Of a stretch of 64,000 nucleotides of DNA, positions 26,690 to 37,840 are shown one piece after another. The translations under genes were made by a program, and so were the position numbers. A model generated the notes under the pieces. It searched no databases, was not told the DNA's origin, and saw only the letters and a list, made by a program, of their open reading frames with translations. The DNA comes from Cheilinus undulatus. Lineage: Eukaryota; Chordata; Actinopteri; Labriformes; Labridae. The stretch spans positions 37,289,789 through 37,353,788 of the forward strand of contig NC_054869.1 in the NCBI RefSeq assembly GCF_018320785.1. Reading direction: 5' to 3'. The stretch's first letter is position 1; the number at the start of each line of letters is the position of its first letter.

Positions 26690-27620
26690 ACTGAAAACTG
26701 CTCAACAAAGGAGCCAAATTGTTGAAAAATACCTTTGCAATAGCCACATTTAAAGTGGTGAAAAGTGGCAAAAAAGGATTAAAAGAGGTATAAATGGTGA
26801 AAAGTGATAACAAATAACAGATAACAAAAATGGTCAGAAAGCAGCAAAAAATGTGCTAGAAATAGTGAATAGTGACTAAAATGGCCAAAAAGCAGAAACA
26901 GACTTGGTGAAAAGGTGAAAAATAGGTATTAAATGGCAAAAACTAGGTAACAAGTAGAAAAAAACGGGAGAAAAGTGATATTAAAAAAAGGAGTTATGGA
27001 TGATAAAAATAGTCAGAAGCTGCAAGAATGTGGTAAAAAAAAAAAAAGATGAGTAACAAGTGACTAATACGGGCAAAGAGCGGCAAAATGTCTAAATATA
27101 GTGAAAAATGACTAAAATGGCCAAAAGCTGAAAAAAAATGTGGTTAAAAAATAGTGGATGGTGACTAAAATATGGTGAAAATGAATGAATAGTGATTAAA
27201 ACGACCAAAAGCAGCAAAAAATGGTGAAAAGGTGCAAAATTGGAATAAAATGGCAAAAAACGGGTGTAAAGTGGCAAAAATGGGTGAGAAATGACATTTA
27301 AAAAGAAGTTACAGATGACAAAAATGGTCAGAAAGCAGCAAAAAATGTGGTAAAAAATAGATTAAAGTAAGTAAATTGGGCAAAAAGCTGCAAAAATGTG
27401 GTAAAAATAGTAAAAAGTGACTAAAATGGGCAAAAAGATGCAAAAATGAATGAAAAGTGACTAAAATGGCTAAAAGCAGCAAGAAAATAGGTGAATAGGT
27501 GAAAAATAGGCATTAAATGGCAAAAACTATGTGAACAGTAGCAACAATGGGTGAGAAACGACATAAAAAAGGAGTTACATATGATAAAAACGGTCAGAAA
27601 TTGAGTCAGAAAGGGGCCTA
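26690..27620. repeat. degenerate A-rich tandem repeat in the KIF5 relic intron
   Basis: Phrases such as GTGACTAAAATGGCCAAAAAG, GCAGCAAAAAATGTGGTAAA and TGGCAAAAATGGGTGAGAAA recur many times with drift over about 0.9 kb. It begins after CAGTGTTACTGAAAACTGC, which resembles a hAT end. Similar phrases occur at 37905-38390. Confidence 0.7.
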
Positions 27621-28334
27621 TAATGAACTTTTATTTATAGAGCCATGATTGAAAATGTAAGAGGAAGTATTAGAGCCCTCTGAAAGATCTAACAAAATAA
27701 AGAGGATCTGTACATTTCTTGGAAAAAGGTGTAATTTAAAAGTACATTTTTGAGATTATAGTCGTATTTTTTCAAGAACCTGAACTCAGAATTTTCTAGT
27801 TCTAAAGTCCTAAATTATTTCATCATGCACTTTAAAATTTCAAGTTTTTAATGTCAGAATTGAACATCCTAAACTTGTGAATTTACAAGGATCCAAACTG
27901 AAAACAGTGAACAGAAATGTCTCTTCAGAGTCTGGGGAATAATGATCATGTGATCATCTGATGTAAAGCTGTATCATTTCAGAAATGTTCTGCCTTGTAC
28001 CATTTTTGTAGCCAAATAACTGGAGAATTTTCCAGAAATCAGAAGAACAAAATGAATATATGTTGATGTGGTTTGTTGACATTTCTCCAGACAGTTACTC
28101 TGCCGTTAAAAAGCGCCCAATCAGAGCTTAGCGAGCACCTCCTCTCAGTCTGAACCAGGGTCTGCTGCTGGAGCAGGAGAGGCTGTCAGACTACGACAAA
28201 CTGAAGACTGAAGAGCAGGAGAAGGACGCCAGAAACTCATGTGAGTAAAGGACTCATCCGTACGTTTATTTATGTGGAATGTGAGTTCATGTGGTTTTTG
28301 TTTGCAGGCTGCTGAATGAGCAGAGGGAGCAGAC

Positions 28335-28378
28335 CAGAGAGGACCTGGAGGGCCTGGAGGGCCTGGAGGGCCTGGAGG
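28335..28378. repeat. (CCTGGAGGG)n 9-bp repeat in a pseudogene exon
   Basis: Four copies of the 9-bp unit CCTGGAGGG encode Gly-Leu-Glu repeats at the KIF5 position that is a single GLE in family members. Antisense it reads as a collagen-like PGP pattern. Confidence 0.85.
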
Positions 28379-28561
28379 GTCAGGGTACCAAAGTATCATT
28401 TATTTGAAAGGGCATTTAAACGTACAGAAAACAAGAAAACAGACAACTTCACTCGTTTTTTGATTCTGGAAACAAATTGAAAAACGAGTGAAGTTGTCCG
28501 TTTTCTTGATTTCCGTAGTTCAAATGCCCTTTCAAAATAAATGATACTTTGGTACCCTGAC
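28379..28561. mobile_element. hairpin MITE, 183 bp, with 8-bp target duplication
   Basis: The ends GTCAGGGTACCAAAGTATCA and (inverted) the same sequence form arms that extend about 80 bp each through AAAGGGCATTT and AACTTCACTCGTTTTT; almost the whole element folds on itself. It is flanked by CCTGGAGG on both sides (28371-28378 and 28562-28569), an exact 8-bp duplication. Removing it restores the KIF5 reading ...GLE-EAM|GTAAGT. Confidence 0.88.
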
Positions 28562-28783
28562 CCTGGAGGAGGCCATGGTAAGTATTTCCTGTTTCTACAG
28601 CTGAGGAGATGTCCCCATGAGGGGCTCAGTGATCATCCACGCATGCAAATAAAGGCTCCATCCTGTAAGACTCCTGCTGTGTCTGCATTTTTGTTGCATA
28701 ACCCCCTACTTACATCTCTGAGAGCTCCCCAGGGGGGGCGCTGTGCCGCGTCCCCCCTTCCCCATCAAGCATGCCTTGATCCA

Positions 28784-29430
28784 GGTACCAGCCACAGTGA
28801 GGTTTGAACCCCAGCATCCCTGTGCAGAACTGGTCTAGCCCAGTCCTCTGTGCCACCGCCGCCATACCTTTCACACTACCATCTCTTCTCCTGGCACATT
28901 TATGCTCTTTGTTCAGAATGTGGCTTTAAAATTCACTTTGACCAAGATGGAGAACCTGGAACCTCCAGACTCTGAGTCAGTCCACTATCTCTTTAGGCTA
29001 CAGAGCCAGACATGCAGCAGAGCCTCAGAGGGGCTTTTGCTTCTTTATCTGGACTCAAATCTTGAAAACTTAAACACACTGGTCAGATTTGAAAGGCCAG
29101 CTCCTGTCCAGGTCTCCGAAAGTCTAGATTTGGACTCTGACTTTTAGAAGAGGTGAACCCATGGTAAGATTTGAACCTGTAAACTCCTGATTCACAGTCA
29201 GTTGGCTTTTTCACTAATCCACTGAGACACACACCTGTTCATGTTTCTCAGAGGATCTGATCTCTGCTTTTGGGGACTGGACTTAAAAATGCACCAAGAA
29301 TCAAACCCACAACCCTATGGTAGTCCTTGTTACTCCTGAATCAGCAGCTTCAAAAATCCACAGAGGACTTGAACCAACAACCTCATGATTTCAGGGCAGT
29401 TACCTGTCCAACTGAGCTAACACACAGGCT
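28784..29430 (-). repeat. array of tRNA-like (Pol III promoter) modules
   Basis: On the minus strand five segments carry B-box-like GGTTCAAxxCC sequences (near 28805, 28955, 29172, 29305 and 29370). Most have an A-box-like stretch 40-60 nt upstream, for example TTAGCTCAGTTGGACAGG at the last one and GTCTCAGTGGATTAGTG at 29205-29225. The acceptor stems do not pair well and each module differs, so these are tRNA pseudogenes or a tandem tRNA-derived SINE, not functional tRNA genes. Confidence 0.55.
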
Positions 29431-30219
29431 GATGCTAGTTGCACTTTCTCTGAGACTTCATATCTGGAGTAGAACATCTCTATGATCCACAATCTTTGCT
29501 GCGGGAAACTGTTTTCATACTAAAGTTATACATCTCCATGAGTGATGATCTTTGCTGCTGATGACCGTTTTCATACTTGAGAGGAGATATAAATAGATAT
29601 AAAAGCATTGACGACAATGATGAAACAAACTTGTACACATGTTGAGCTCTCTATTGCTGCTCCTCTGGTCGATCTTCATCACCAATGATTGGAACATTTA
29701 GTTAATGCTTTTAGCCACTTGCTCATTTTTCTCCTGTGGAGTGAGCACGAGGGAGAGGGAGTGAGGCTGCATGAATGCAGGAGAGAGAGAGAGAGAAACA
29801 GTGGCTGAGCCAAGCAGAGCAGAAAAAGGAGCTGTGAAAATGACAATACAGTGATTTGTTCATAATTTGGAGCTGCATTCAAAATTTTCAGGGTGCATGC
29901 CTCCTTCCTATTAGTTTTTTTATCACCCTCTGTTTCTGTGACAGTGTGAGTGTTGCAAAGCTCACATAACCCATGGGTGCAGTGCACCTTGTTGCTGGCA
30001 CTCAACGGTTGCTACGTATCCGCTTTCGCGTAACACCTCGACATGCAATGGGTTGTGAGGGCCTGTTATCGCTGCTTGCAGCTTTAATTATAATTTAGTT
30101 TTATGTCATGAATGCAACTGCAAGACTCTTATTATAAATAAAGCTGAATTTCAAAAAATCCAAAAAATTTTACCAGCGAAATACAACACTTCTGAAATAG
30201 ACTTTCTCTAAGATGAACA
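29431..30219. other. intergenic with a dispersed repeat end
   Basis: Two similar phrases (ATCTTTGCTGC and CGTTTTCATAC) occur at 29485-29580. The stretch ending GTTATCGCTGCTTGCAGCTT near 30065-30090 matches the 'GCTACAAGCAGC' fish repeat found reversed at 41725. An AG microsatellite lies near 29783. Confidence 0.5.
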
Positions 30220-31080
30220 GTCTGTGAGAGTGGCCGTCAGAGATGTACGGTCTGCAGTCATACTGCCTTGTAAAAGTCACCAATGCTCTTCTGATTCCAC
30301 AGCTGAAGAGTTCCGAACTTCCACACATTACTGTAAGCACAAAAAAACGTGTGGTGTGAGCCTCACTGAGTGGGTTTCAATGGTCAACCAGCTGCATGCA
30401 AGCCTCACATCACAAGTCTACTGCTAAGCCTTGTATGGAGTGGTGTAAAGCAGTGTTTCCCAACCATTCTTCCTTGGAGTGAATTCTATTTCATATTTTC
30501 ACCTTTTAAACTCATGATTTTGACATCTTTCAAATATATTTTCCAAAAACATTATTTTTCAATTTCAATATCATGTTTTGACCTTTTTGAACTAATAAAT
30601 TTACTTTTCTCAGATTGTGAGCCTTTAAACTAATCTTTTCAACTTTTTAAATGTCAAAATCGTTTACCATCAGTGCTACGTCTTTTTTGTTTGTTTGTTT
30701 GTTTGTTTGTTTGTTTGTTTGTTTGTTTTTAATATATTTTATTATCGGTGTAACAAGGTTGACAGTTTATGGTTAAAAAGGTGACACTGTTAGGCCCTCA
30801 GGTTAGTCCTGGATCCAGAATCAGGCCCCTGCTGTGACTGAGTTTGACACCCCTGCTCTACAGAATGAATGGGTTCAAATTCTCAGAGAAACGCTCTGAA
30901 AATCTTGTGGAAAGCCTTCCAAGAAGAGTGGAAGCTGTTATAGCTGCAAAAAGGGGAGCAATTCCATATTAAGGCACATGGGTTGTCTGTCATTACAGTC
31001 CCTGTTTGTATGATGTCTGGGAGCTGGAACTCACCACACTGTAATATTTGGACATGTCTTTATGCCAGGTGGAACTTAAA
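30220..31080 (+). mobile_element. Tc1-like transposon relic with hAT-like insertion
   Basis: 30240-30449 (GCTCTTCTGATTCCACAGCT...GGAGTGGTGTAAAG) and 30855-31080 (CTCTACAGAATGAATG...GTGGAAAGCCTTCCAAGAAG) are two parts of the same Tc1-like subfamily that lies reversed at 39600-40690. The sequence between them (30449-30855) is foreign: it starts CAGTGTTTCCCAACC, a typical hAT end, and finishes GAGTTTGACACCCCTG, the hAT end seen at 44479. About 400 nt of the Tc1 coding part are missing at the junction. Confidence 0.75.
30686..30728. repeat. (TTTG)n microsatellite
   Basis: About ten copies of the tetramer TTTG lie inside the hAT-like insertion. Confidence 0.9.
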
Positions 31081-33397
31081 GGATTAATATATATGATCAC
31101 TATTTGTGCAATATCCTTTCTTCCACCACAAATCCTAAATTCTTATTGATAACATGCCATTTTACTACACCATAATCCACCAATTCATCGTTTCCATCTC
31201 ACCCTAGGGATCCACAAAACTGAAATAACTGAAATAATATTTGACATTGAGTTTCATAACTTTGATTCAAATAGTTGTGTACTTTACTAACCACTTACAT
31301 CTAGTCATATTTTAGGGCAAGATTAAATAAAACAAATGTACTCACTGAAACTCCTGAATAGCATGCTATAAAATAGATGGGTTATATTGCAATGACACCA
31401 TGATTGATAATAATGGTCATTTTATCAAAAAGAGTTGTGCACGTTAATAAAAACATTTTTGATGGCTCCAGCTTAAGAATGCATGTTGCACAACAGGCCT
31501 GTCATTGCCAAGCATTTATCTTTCTAAACTCAACAGCTGAAGTCAAATTCACCAGAAAAAAATGCATCAGCTTGCCAAACTGTTTTGCAAGCTGCAAGTT
31601 TGAGCTCTGTTTAGACCATCTTTAATCATCTCCTTAGACAACAAATCCCCACATTTGACTGTCCACCTTTTTAACTTGTTAAAGCAGACATCTGATGCAT
31701 TTAAAGGCATTTATGATAAGAAACTCGGTGGAGAAATGCTCTGAGAGCAGACATGCTGTAATCATGAGTTTTGTGTTGTGATATGGTCTCACCAACACTG
31801 GAGGGCAACAGAGATTTGAGAACAGTTTCTTCTACGTGGCTGAAAATGTGATCCAAGGCTGATGAATGTCTACACAGAGGGGAGCTTTTATGATTCATTA
31901 AAGGAAAACTGCAAATAGTTGGTCACAAAGGACCTCGTATAGCATCACAGAAGACTATTTTCACTTCAAAATTCTTCAATGCTGCTCTTGATTTCTCACA
32001 TAGGGAGAGAGATGAAGAGACAGAATGAATGACAAACTGTTTTACTGTGGGAAGACATTTCTCTATGATCTTTTTAAGTGTCTCATATTTGGATTTATGT
32101 TCAATATCTCTGATGTCTAGTTGTGGATGTATGTCTGCTTTCATATCCAACAGATGGCCATACTGTGCAGATCCATCACAAACTGCCAGATCAGGAACAC
32201 ATCTCTGAATCCGATGAAGGCTTGGTGCCAGATTGCATGATAGTGCATTTTTAGGCCCACATGACCATGCTGTGGCGCTTTAACCGACCTGTTGTAGGCT
32301 CACTTAATGGTCTGCTGACATTTCCAATCATGTGACTACCATGGAGAGCTGGGGGGCAAAAAAAAATGCATTGTACAGTGGAAGATACCATTGAACATGA
32401 TATGGCACTGCAGCCCTGGGATTTTATTCTCCATCTCTGATTAATGCATGTTTACATCACCTGACAATTTGAGAAAGCCCAAATATCAACTGAAGCTGCA
32501 AGTTTTGTCACTGTTGGCCCTTATGCTGCACAGGGAGACTAGTTAAGTCATTAATATGGAACTTGAGGTTATAGAGTTCATCAATATGAACTCCTGACAT
32601 TTTGTGAATTTCAAGAATTGTATCAATAAAATGAAAATACAACTAAATTAAATCACGGGGTACTTTTAGTTGTTTCAAATGGAAAGGAGCCCAGCAACAG
32701 GACATTTTGTCTAAACTAGTGACAGTAACCAAGATGGGTGGGGCTGAAAAGGGGTCCAGATTGCCCTGGAATTTTTATGATCTTTTCTTCAACTGCATGT
32801 GTCCCATTTCAGAATGCAGTGTGTTTTCTTTAGGCCATAAAGTACTCCTGTGTAAAGGTCTCTGAATTTGAGTGTTTAAAATGTAAAATGACATTTGTGC
32901 CTCTTTTGTATCTTAATTTTTTTTCCCCAGTGCCTATCACTTGAAGAAATAAGCACAAAACATTAAAGTCCTGCTTTTAAATGGGGGATTTCAGATTAAT
33001 GAAGTATGAAAGAACTTGAAAGAAACAGTGAAGGTTTCTCTGCAAATATAAATAGATTCAATGTTTAATGTTACTTTAGACTAAAATCAGACATTTTCAA
33101 AAATAAAGTCAGATGTAAGAGCAGTCTCCTAGTTTAAAACCAATATCAGGGGCATAACATAGAGGAATTTAGGAAACACAATCTTAAACTAAGGAATTTA
33201 TGCCTATGAAGTCAGCCCTTCTTCTCTGAAAAATTAAGCCCCGATGGGAAGCATTTTATCAAAGAGGAATTTTATGGCTTCTGCAGTTGAAATAGCAATG
33301 ACGAATTTGCAGGGTCTTTTGTTCTCCACTGTCATCTTTGTAAAGCTGTTGGGGGAAAAAAAAGCTTTTTAAAAGGCACTATTATACATAGTGGATA
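31081..33397. other. intergenic, nothing recognised
   Basis: I find no conserved exon, RNA gene or transposon terminus. Short frames at 31404-31625 (plus) and 31701-32150 (minus) match no known family. Confidence 0.4.
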
Positions 33398-33597
33398 TAC
33401 AGTTGCAAGAAAAAGTATGTGAACCCCTTGGGATTGCTTGGGATTTCTGCATAAATTGGTCACAAAATATGAAAATCTATCAGTATTAGTTTAAACAGAC
33501 TGTGTTTGTCTATTGTTGTAACTTAGATGAAGATCAGAACACATTTTATGACCAATTTATGCAGAAATCCCGAAGGGTTCTCATACTTTTTCTTTTC
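33398..33597. mobile_element. Tc1/mariner-type MITE, ~200 bp
   Basis: The left end TACAGTTGCAAGAAAAAGTA (then TGTGAACCCCTTGGGAT) and right end ATCCCGAAGGGTTCTCATAC (then TTTTTCTTTT) are inverted. An inner inverted pair GATTTCTGCATAAATTGGTC / GACCAATTTATGCAGAAATC is perfect. It is non-coding, with a TA at the left border. Confidence 0.8.
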
Positions 33598-35144
33598 ATT
33601 TTAAGCTTTCACCTGTGAAAACATGCCTCAGTAGCTATGTCATTTTAGTTACTAAGAACTATTTCAAGCACAAGTAGTCCTTTTGGTTATCACAAATACA
33701 AAAAACCCATAACTAACTAGAGCAAAGTGTTACTTCAGTACCATAAGACGAGTCTTATACTTTTTTCCTATTATCATGACTTTAAATGACCACCTGATGC
33801 TAAATGACTCAGCTACTGTACAGCACAGTCCCAGCCCTGCAGGCTGGAATAACAGTTGGCTCAACAATAAGCCACCAGACCGTGGCCTCCATTAGTGCTG
33901 CTTCTATGGGTCTCATGATGTTCAGAGGTCATCTTTGATCACCATCTGCCCAAGATCATTCTGCCAGAGACACCAGTCTGTCAGACTCTGACAAAGAAAT
34001 GTGGAGTCAATGGATGTACAGTCTATGTTTCTATTCATCTCCAGAGTGACGAGTCAACCATATTTTATATAAGGATTATTTTGCAAAAACACTACATTTC
34101 ATAGATGAACATTCACACCTTTAAAAATGACATCTGTATCTATCCTGACTCTTATCTGCATGTAAGACTGAGCTGCTACCACCAGCAGAATAAGCAACTG
34201 TAGATGGCATAATGAGCTTCCCTGCCTTGACAGTGTGAGCTACCCTACATATCTAAATCGAGGTATCCTCCAAATCAGAATCAGCAGCCCTACCTTTTAA
34301 ACACTTTTAGCTACCTTGGTTGGAGGTGCACTACAAGATAAACGTGCAAATTTTGGGCTAAAATCACACCTGCCAACCAAAGTCAGTAAAGGCCCAATTA
34401 TCAGGAGCTTCTTGAGATTATCAGATTATCCTGTGATTTGTGGTGTTATGAGTGACTTTATCATCCCCAATCAGCTTGGAAGATGACATGAGATGCTCTG
34501 ATTTAAAATAGTAAACATTAAATATCTACAACTAGAAATAATACCAACAAAAGCTTGTACATATCTAAATTGCAATTGTGATACTTTGCAAGTCTATGTA
34601 ATTTTTGAGTTTTATACAAAATCTAGTCATATTTATGAAGTTATGTTTCCAGTCTCGAATCAGTATGCCCAAGAAGTCCTCTGAGAGGTATGAATGAGAA
34701 CTGGAACAACAGGGAGGTTAGCAAATCGAGACATCCAGACAGACAGACAGCTCTCCAGTTACAGTAGTAAGATGAGAATTACTGTTGTGTGGGTGAAGAG
34801 TGATAACAGCTGAGTATGCACTTTGTGGATATTGTCATGGGACTGAACAAGTTAGTGAGGGTGAAGAAAGGTTCTTGCAAACTGTTGTATTACTGTATAT
34901 TTTTCTTTTCTAAAAGAGTACATTAGGGGAAGGGAAAAACTAGTGAATCATGTGTGGTGGTTTCTAGGGCTCAATGTGATAACATCTTACAGCATGTCAT
35001 TTGTGTGCTCTACAGTTTCACATTTCTCCACAGTAGCCAGTCTGTCCGACTTTTGCTCAAGCTTTTATGTTAGCAGTTGAATTCGTTTTGAAAATTGGGG
35101 CGGTCAGTGGTAATTTCCGATCCCAATCTGTTATTGGTGTCCTG
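33598..35144. other. intergenic, nothing recognised
   Basis: No gene or element could be supported here. Confidence 0.4.
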
Positions 35145-35709
35145 TAACCTGGCACGATGGATTAATTCGCACATCCATCTGGAAAACCACTCATACATAG
35201 AATTTGGGAAAGGGCAGAGCCTTTGAAATAAAACTCGAAGGGTGATTGGATAAACGTTCTGTCTGTCACATCTTTACAGGCCAAAAGCAAAAAAACACAT
35301 GATGTAGCTGCCAGCAAGCTGCGCCCCTATCAAAGAAGTAAACTCCATAAGAGCTGCATAACACCAATCATGGCAACTGTAGACATGTCAGTACACGACT
35401 TTTGTTGTTTTTGAAAAGAAAACAACTCAATGCTGTTCTCTGTTCTGCTTTTAATGAAGAAATATCAAGTTCTGATAAAACTGGCACTTTATGAGCATCC
35501 ACGCTCATGTCTTCTGCCATAATTGCACCGGTCTCTTGTTGCTGCTCGCTTACATCACGACTCCGCCACACCTGAAAGTACTGCCCCTCGATGCTGATTG
35601 GTCCTGTCACTTTCTAACTGGGCCCAAACGGTTCAGACGGGAGTTTTGCGAGATGGATTTGCCAGTGAGAAACAAGGAAACAAGTGTATCCATCTGCCTT
35701 GCCAAGTTA
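35145..35709 (-). mobile_element. MITE family 'TAAC-GTTA', copy 2, full length
   Basis: It is in the reverse orientation to copy 1 at 9063. The ends are TAACCTGGCACGATGGATTA and ...GCCTTGCCAAGTTA. It is flanked by GGTGTCCTG on both sides (35136-35144 and 35710-35718), an exact 9-bp duplication. Internal sequence (GGTGATTGGATAAACGTTCT, then CATCACGACTCCGCC) aligns along its length with copy 1. Confidence 0.82.
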
Positions 35710-35718
35710 GGTGTCCTG

Positions 35719-36707
35719 TAAAAAAAAAGCAAAAGTTGAATGGACAAGTAGGTGCATTTGACTAAAATTGTCTCATTAGGCTTATTTACTCTAGTGTCAA
35801 GTTTAACCATGCAAGACTTTGAGATTTGATGATGGAGATTCTGGTTGTAGGTGAATTAATCTGTTACCCTCAAAATCCACATACTCTGCCAGAGATGTGA
35901 TCTTGGTATGTTAGGAGCGCTGCACAGTGCCACGCAGCCCGGAGCAGTTTGAGGCCCCATCCACACGGAGATGAATTCAGGAGTATACGCAAAAGTTCTT
36001 TGTCGTATTGGCATTTCATCCACACAGAAAGGGCGTTTAGGGTGACTGTAAACGATACTTTTTGAAAACAGGTCCCAGAGTGCATAAATCTGTAAATGAC
36101 TACCATTTATGGCAGACTACACAGTTGTGTTCATGCTGCAGAAGCTACTGAGCTTGTTATGGCTTTTACGGAAAAAACAGATGCTCCTTTACCAACACCG
36201 CGAAACACACACACACGCTTTAATAATGTGTCATAAGCACAGCGGTGTAGTCATGCTAACAACAGCTTGGTCATGCTAACAACAGCTAACACACCGCATG
36301 CCCCAGTGTAGGCTTGGGCAATGTACGTCACGCCCCAGCGAAGAGGTTTCGCCCCACCGTAGAGGTCTCCAGCTGAACGCCCCAGCGTAGAGGTTTGCTC
36401 GAGGGCTGCAGCCAGATCCTCTTGTACATACCTGAGCTGCACTGAAAGACAGAGGAAAATGCAGTTTACACCTGGTTTAAAGGATGCTTTTAGCTCTACC
36501 CAAGTTGCATGAAGCTAACATGAGTTGCAAATTGTAAACTGAAATAACTTTGTTTAATTGCTGGTCACCAACTGAGGTCCAAAACTTTTCTTTTTTTCGC
36601 TGTAGCCGAATGACACTCAAAGACAGTTTGAGCTACATCACCTGTCAGAATGAGTTAACCTACAAGTTAGACTAAGCTACCAAACCATCAGCAGAGATCC
36701 CCTAGAT
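35719..36707. other. intergenic with a repeat fragment
   Basis: Around 35950-36080 the phrases CCCATCCACACGGAGATGAA and CATTTCATCCACACAGAAAG look like ends of a dispersed DNA element. A short tandem repeat, CATGCTAACAACAGCT x2, lies at 36253-36290. A (CCCAGCG)-type repeat with AGAGGTTT lies at 36335-36395. Confidence 0.45.
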
Positions 36708-37224
36708 CAGGGGTTCTCAATCTTTTCAGCCTGCGACCTCAAAATAAAGGTGCCAGAGACAGGGGACCCCCACTGTACCTGAAGGTGGTTGAACACAGCC
36801 ATGAACAATTAAGAATAGGCATGTGCACAAGGCCACCCATGAGGGGGAATAAAGGGGAGAGCTCTCTGGCGCCCAGCCAAAGTGGGGGCCCATGAAGGTC
36901 AGCAAAACCATGGTCCATTGTAACGTTAAGCTGTGATATCCATATTCTATATTTAACCTGAAAAAATAACCACTTTTATCAAAGAAAAAAGTATATTTTT
37001 TAACCATTTCTGTAGAAGCGTTGTTGTTGCCGAGCAACCAGAGCAGTTGGCAGCGAGAAATATGCACTCTTGTGTTATGTCTTGAACTTGTAGTGTTTTT
37101 CACAATTAAGTTGACAACATATGTTAAAACCTATGAAAACAACAGAGATGGATGGTCCAGGACACCTCTGAGAGAAAAAACGGGAAATTTCCATAAAAAA
37201 ACACAAAAACAAAAAAAGGTGAAA

Positions 37225-37778
37225 AAGAAGGCCTCAGTCTCTACTACAACTCCTGTCTAGCTTAAAAGCTAACAACATCTGCCAGTAACTGCAACGGAAC
37301 ACTGCCTGATCAGCAGGAGACTACTGAATGCTACCTACTGTGGTAGCATGGGGTGGCGCTCCATCACTAGCACCAAAACAAAGCCCTACACTTACACCAG
37401 AACCGACAGCATGCCCACAGAGTTTACATCTTTCCCAATGAAGATTATCTGGAGAGCGGGGCGCTGGGAGACTGAAAGGAGGACAAGGAGCAGCACGACA
37501 CCTACAGCCGGTTGGGAGAAGGCAGAGAAAGCATCGTGTGAAAAGGTTGAGGTGGGGCAAACAGGCTGAGCTGCAGGATAGGCTAAGAGTGGCCCCACAC
37601 AAGCTCGTCTTACTAAGCATCTTTCTCGTGGGTGCCTGCTTCCTCACCAGCGGGATGGACGACGTGAGGTTGCAGATTTCTAACCACCGCTTGGATGACT
37701 GTGTTTGCTGCTACAGAGGAGACTGCCAAATGTTATTTTGTTGTGTGTTTACAGTGCAGTGACAATAAACGACTATCG

Positions 37779-37835
<57 letters not shown>

Positions 37836-37840
37836 GTAAA
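37225..37840 (+). mobile_element. non-LTR retroelement relic with (CTAT)n tail
   Basis: The plus strand reads in broken frames through RAGRWETERRTRSSTTPTAG and then SGMDDVRLQISNHRLDDCVC, which resembles the N-terminal start of an APE-type endonuclease (LxNKMDELRLQI). It then jumps to a 3' end, GTGCAGTGACAATAAACGAC, followed by a CTAT microsatellite of about 16 copies. It looks internally deleted. Confidence 0.6.
37772..37835. repeat. (CTAT)n microsatellite
   Basis: An uninterrupted run of about 16 CTAT tetramers forms the retroelement tail. Confidence 0.95.

Larger units (their letters stand above)
26084..28577 (+). pseudogene. kinesin-1 heavy chain (KIF5) fragment, unprocessed pseudogene
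   Basis: Five exon-like blocks keep AG/GT borders: 26084-26205, 26295-26362, 26443-26552, 28149-28240 and 28308-28577. They encode in order the coiled-coil stalk pieces IKSLTDY / QNMEQKKKKRQLEESQDALT EELAKLQAH, EKRHEMSGEEKEKEDI, EEQLENHREAHHRQLS / LRDKIEDEQRRLDKL, LNQGLLLEQERLSDYDKLKT and LLNEQREQTREDLEGLE. This is the order found in KIF5A/KIF5C just before the cargo-binding region. Breaks: a 2-nt deletion in the first block (TAxATGCAG to TATGCAG), an in-frame TGA at 26500-26502 (CGA to TGA), an expanded GGCCTGGAG repeat, and a 183-bp MITE inside the last block. Motor domain and tail are absent. Retained introns mean genomic duplication, not retrocopying. Confidence 0.85.

Noticed and set aside
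28145-28399. Minus-strand frame with a collagen-like PGPPGPPGPPGP run
   Set aside because: It is the antisense of the GGCCTGGAG (Gly-Leu-Glu) repeat expansion in the kinesin relic, and part of the frame reads into the MITE. No collagen gene context.
37348-37569. Plus-strand 73-residue frame (Thr/Arg-rich)
   Set aside because: It is part of a decayed retroelement with a (CTAT)n tail, not an independent gene.
37772-37835. Regular repeat that could be mistaken for a CRISPR-like array
   Set aside because: It is a simple CTAT tetranucleotide microsatellite without spacers, in a vertebrate genome.
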